DNA of 64,000 nucleotides from NCBI GenBank assembly GCA_016893485.2, contig JAFEKX020000001.1:186001-250000 (forward strand), read 5' to 3'. Every line of letters starts with the position of its first letter. Within the stretch, counting starts at the first letter, position 1. The notes under the pieces are model-generated. The model saw only the letters and a program-made list of their open reading frames with translations, was not told the origin of the DNA and did not search any database. Of the stretch, positions 60,746-64,000 are shown one piece after another. Origin of the DNA: Streptomyces sp. P3. GTDB taxonomy: Bacteria; Actinomycetota; Actinomycetes; Streptomycetales; Streptomycetaceae. A program made the translations under genes and the position numbers.

Positions 60746-62564
60746 CTACTTGAGCGCTGTTCCGCCCGAGTTGTGATAGGCGATCGTCTTGTTGATCAGA
60801 TTTCCGCCGTCGGACTCGACCGTGGTCTGTTCGTCCTGCCCCGGACCGAAGAACAGGCCTGCTATGTGGGAGTTTGCGACCTGATCCATGTGGGCGAAGA
60901 ACCAGTCCACCTTGTCGTCCTTGTAGTGGTTGCGGGTGTTGTTCTGCGCCATGTTGCCCACGGGGATCTGCCACAGGACCACCGGCTTACCCACGGACTC
61001 GGCCATCGTCTTGTAGAACTTCAGCGTGGCGGCGGCCTTCTGATCCGTCCAGAACGTGGCAAGGCCGCCGTGGGCAGACTGCGCGTACCAGCCCGCGTCG
61101 CGGTCCGACACATCGCTGACCAGGAAGTCGGCGTTCTTCGCCCCGAAGCTCGCGTAGTCCTTGACGCAAGCCTGTGTGTTGGTCTCCCAGTCGAAGCAGG
61201 AGAGGTGCATCCCCACGGCGGCGTTCGGTGCGTACTTGTGCGCCATCGAGATCAGGCACTGGGCGAGTCCGGTGGCGCTGTTCTCCTGCGATCCGCAATC
61301 CTTCGGATTCGCGCCCGAGATCTGTGCGGGAACCTTGTGCGGATCGCCAAGCGACCGGACGTAGCCCCAGAAGTCGGGTTCGAGGTCGATCGCGTCGTGC
61401 GATGTGCCGATCTTCTGGAGGAAGAAACGGTAGTCGTCCAGGTACCGGGTGAGCAGGTCGGTCCGGTTGATGGCCTTGACCTCGCCCGGACCGTCGCCCT
61501 CGCCTGCCGCATCCCCGAGGTCGCGCAACGAGTACCAGGTCCAGAGCATCTTCTGCGGACGCGGGCTGCCCTTGTACGTCGCCTGGGACACCACGTCGTC
61601 CCGCCAGGTCACATACGTGCCGGGCGCCGTGGTGCTGCCGTTCCAGCAGCCCCACCAGCTCGACCACGCGTCCTTGCACTTCGCTGCCGTGTAGTAGTCC
61701 GAGGAGGGCGCGGGCTGACTGTGCACATAGGCGTAGCGCGCGTCGAACGGCGCGGCGGTCGCCGAGGCGTCGGACATCGAGCCGCCGATGATCACTTTGT
61801 CACTGCCCATGAACCGCTTCGCCGAGCTGCCGCCACCACCGGCGGGCGCCGGAGACGCGGACGAAGGCGAGGACGACGGGCGCGGGTCGCTCGGAGTCGG
61901 CCTCGCGGGAGCGCTGCTGCTTGGCGTGGTGGACGTACCGCCGCCGCTGACGTTTCCGACCGCGACGAGCTTCCACTGCTGATCCGCGCCGCTCCGGTCG
62001 CGGTTCTGGACAACGTTGGTCCCGTCGGCCTTGGCGGCGTTGCGGACACCGACAGCCATACCACTGAAGCGATTGACCAGACGCGCGTAGCCGTTCGACG
62101 ACTTGGCCAGTTTGAACTGCTGGTTGGTGGCGTTCAGGTCTTTCCACTGCACGATGGCGGAGCCGGCGGTCTTCGACCAGCCGAGGTCGTCCAATACCTT
62201 GCCAGAGGTCCGATTCTTCAGCCGGTAGTACCCGTCACCCGCGTCGATGAACCGCCACTGCTGGTTGGCCCCGCCGTGGCGCGCCCACTGCACCACCGCC
62301 GCGCCGTCGTTCTTGGCGGAGCCATGGTCGTCCAGCACCTTGCCACTGTTGCGGTTGACCAGTACGTACCACTTCTTCAGGTCCAGGGTTTTCTGCTTCT
62401 GGTCCGCCGAAGCCTGGCTGACCACGACAGCGGAGCCGGCCACGACCACCATGGCGAGACCCGCCCAAAGACCCCGACGCGCGAGCAGCCGACGACCACG
62501 ATGCCTCGGACGACCACCGCGCGCACCGCCGTCGGCACGGTGGCCGCCGCCGCGGGACGCCACC
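60746..62564 (-). CDS. Secreted ricin-domain protein with putative TIM-barrel hydrolase domain
   Basis: An open frame of about 605 residues; the start is uncertain (GTG 62564 used, and the frame is open to 62866). A basic leader and TM/signal segment (LWAGLAMVVVAGSAVVVSQA) precede a ricin-type trefoil (YVLVNRNSGKVLDDHGSAKN, YRLKNRTSGKVLDDLGWSKT, ARLVNRFSGMAVGVRNAAKA), a Ser/Pro linker and a 380-residue catalytic-looking domain (KVIIGGSMSDASATAAPFDA, HDAIDLEPDFWGYVRSLGDP, NAAVGMHLSCFDWETNTQAC, GKPVVLWQIPVGNMAQNNTR). DLEPDFWG on a strand end suggests acidic catalytic residues in a barrel. I know no assigned GH family for it. It is convergent with the xylanase fusion. Confidence 0.7.
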
Positions 62565-62799
62565 GATGACGAGGGTGGACGGGGACATGTCTGCGCTCTC
62601 GTTCCAGGGACATGCCTGTGCTCTCTTTCAACTGTTGCACTGACCGGCCCACTTGGCCGGACAACACTGAGTGGTCGGAGAGGCCGAAAAGGTTGCCTCG
62701 AAGATCCACAGAACATTTTTCTACGGGCCGGACGGTCACCCTGAAGCTCAACAGCGGGGAGGAAGGCGGCGCCGCCCGCCTCTCCACGGCCGGCGGTTC

Positions 62800-63621
62800 C
62801 GCGAAGAGATCCGGATGCCGGCGGCCGAGCGGTATGCCGTGGGCAAGCCGAGTCCGGTGGTTCCAAAGGTGTTGTGGGTCAGCGTCCGGTCGGTGCAGCA
62901 ATGGCGGCGGGCCTGGGACACGGGCGGACTGCGGGCTTTGCGTTCGGCGGGTTCCGCGTCGCCTCCGAGGCTGAGCGAGGCCCAGATCGTGGTACTGGAA
63001 AGGGAGTTGGCCAAAAGGCCGGTCGCGCACGACTGGCCGGATCAGCGGTGGACGCTGTCGAGGATCAAGACGGTGATCGGGCGGCGCTTCCACAAGAGTT
63101 ACACCCTTCAAGGGGTGCGCAAGCCGCTGCTCCGGCACGGGTTCTCATGCCAGACACCAGTCGGACGGGCCGGGAACGTGACGAGGAACGGGTCACGGGC
63201 TGGGGAAGGAGACCTGACCTCAGGTGGAAGGACCGCGGCGGCGCTCGATACATGGATCGTCTTCGAGGACGGGTCCGGCTTCTCGATGACGCCACCGATC
63301 GCCCGCACCTGGACCCGATCCGGTCGCACGCCCGTCATCCGGGTCCGTGGCCGCTCACGCCGCCGCATCTCGAGCGCCGCCCTGACCTGCTACGAGCCGG
63401 GCGAATGGTCCCGACTGGTCTACCGGCCGCGCAGCGATGACGGCCGACGCGACGGTCGCAAGAGCTTCGCCTGGACCGACTACCGCGACCTGCTCTCATC
63501 ACCGCCCATCAGCAGCTCGATCGTGCTCGTCTCGGACAACCTCAATGTCCACCTCGCCGCCGGGATGAGGCAGTTCATCGTCGGACGGGGCTGGCCGACC
63601 GTTTACCAGCTGCCGTTCTAG
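62800..63621 (+). pseudogene. IS630-family transposase, truncated at both ends
   Basis: HTH and linker: VPKVLWVSVRSVQQWRRAWD, TGGLRALRSAGSASPPRLSE, HDWPDQRWTLSRIKTVIGRR, FHKSYTLQGVRKPLLRHGFS. DDE domain: TWIVFEDGSGFSMTPPIART (the usual DES reads DGS), SIVLVSDNLNVHLAAGMRQF. It stops at VYQLPF, before the PELNPVE-type segment with the catalytic Glu. It is 274 residues long against about 350 normally. Confidence 0.8.
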
Positions 63622-63624
63622 GTT

Positions 63625-63765
63625 GTGACACCCAACGACTTCGCAGACCTTCATGAGGGCACTGACCAGCTCCGAATCTTCGAAGACCGCTACAACGCCA
63701 CGGCACAGCCGTTCCAGTGCAAGTTCACCGCCTCCGACCTGGGTTATGGCGCCACTGCTCGAATA
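63625..63765 (+). pseudogene. IS630-type transposase C-terminal fragment
   Basis: VTPNDFADLHEGTDQLRIFE, DRYNATAQPFQCKFTASDL matches the C-terminal tail of a second kind of IS630-like transposase. It is joined directly to the truncated copy at 63621, so two different elements or an internal deletion met here. Confidence 0.55.
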
Positions 63766-63853
63766 GGGCTTCCCATTGCGTCCGCCCTGTCTCAAGCCGG
63801 GCACCCGAGCCGGAGGACGGGTCTGCAGGATGAGGGGCTGCGGGGCTCCGTCG

Positions 63854-64000
63854 TCAGGGGTGACGATCGAGAACGCCTTGTCCGGCTCGGTGACGTAGGA
63901 GAAGAGGCGGGCGAGGAGGGACGGGTCGCCGTCCACCTGGACGTCGTCGAGGCCCTTGTCGGCGAGGATGCCGAGGAGGTGGGGCTTGGTGAGGGTGAGC
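63854..64000 (-). pseudogene. Alkyl sulfatase (SDS hydrolase) 3' end, runs off window
   Basis: LTLTKPHLLGILADKGLDDV, QVDGDPSLLARLFSYVTEPD, KAFSIVTP is the end of the SCP2-like C-terminal domain of class III alkyl sulfatases (metallo-beta-lactamase fold, SdsA/BDS1 type). Family members stop right after IVTP. Here one C is missing (ACCCCTGA where ACCCCCTGA gives Pro-stop), so the frame reads on to 63499. Only about 47 residues of the gene lie in the window. Confidence 0.75.

Noticed and set aside
60773..62569. A 598-residue plus-strand open frame
   Set aside because: Shadow of the ricin-domain enzyme on the minus strand. It has no signal peptide or motifs.

Overview
The window reads as Streptomyces, or a close relative: very high G+C, GTG/TTG starts with purine-rich ribosome binding sites, Streptomyces-type families (DUF4232, DUF6233, DUF5995, DUF4142, a class F sortase, SigE-type sigma factor, Tap and Tpg), and a high density of divergent regulator/enzyme pairs. 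The adjacent tap and tpg genes (6945-9606) encode the telomere-binding and terminal proteins of linear Streptomyces replicons. The DNA therefore most likely belongs to an arm of a linear chromosome or to a linear plasmid. Worn fragments of IS630 and IS5 elements, a group II intron 3' end and truncated genes fit a subterminal accessory region.

Layout. 1-2.9 kb: an AsnC remnant, then an NTF2-like gene divergent from a MerR/GyrI regulator. 3.2-9.6 kb: an HA-domain helicase, a DUF4232 secreted protein between inverted repeats, then tap-tpg. 9.9-16.4 kb: an NmrA remnant, a LysR gene divergent from a hydrolase-MFS operon, and a FAD monooxygenase divergent from TetR with a tetO-like operator. 16.5-21.8 kb: a Y-family polymerase-like gene with an SOS box, small Zn-ribbon and secreted proteins, an RHS remnant and a methyltransferase. 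21.9-30.5 kb: TetR/hydrolase, EamA/AsnC, a DJ-1 protein, LuxR fragments and TetR/quinone oxidoreductase. 31-39.6 kb: a class F sortase with a surface protein, an IS5 element, a sigma/zinc-finger/ricin fusion, DUF5995, a DinB/DUF664 protein and a two-motif PLD protein. 40-53.4 kb: a secreted HNH-like protein, DUF4142, XRE/CMD, IS630, HxlR/RidA, the intron scar, a PASTA protein, IS5, MerR/SDR, a WD40 protein and an orphan Imm7. 53.8-64 kb: a PAS-GAF-SpoIIE phosphatase, a SigE-type sigma operon, a GH10-CBM13-GH62 xylan-degrading fusion convergent with a ricin-TIM-barrel-like secreted enzyme, IS630 pieces and the 3' end of an alkyl sulfatase.

About half of the recognisable genes carry one or more single-base frameshifts, and the sites that could be pinned down mostly lie in short G or C runs. 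The reading frames on both sides of each shift are well conserved. Sequencing or assembly indels are the simplest explanation, although real decay near a replicon end cannot be excluded. Such genes are marked pseudogene with the full inferred span; at those loci 'pseudogene' means 'frame broken in this sequence'.

How the genes work together. Nine small modules pair a one-component regulator with a redox, hydrolase or efflux gene (MerR/NTF2, LysR/hydrolase-MFS, TetR/FAD monooxygenase, TetR/hydrolase, AsnC/EamA, TetR/quinone oxidoreductase, XRE/CMD, HxlR/RidA, MerR/SDR). Several have visible operator palindromes. These look like stress or xenobiotic-response cassettes. The last 10 kb adds a secreted polysaccharide-degradation locus.
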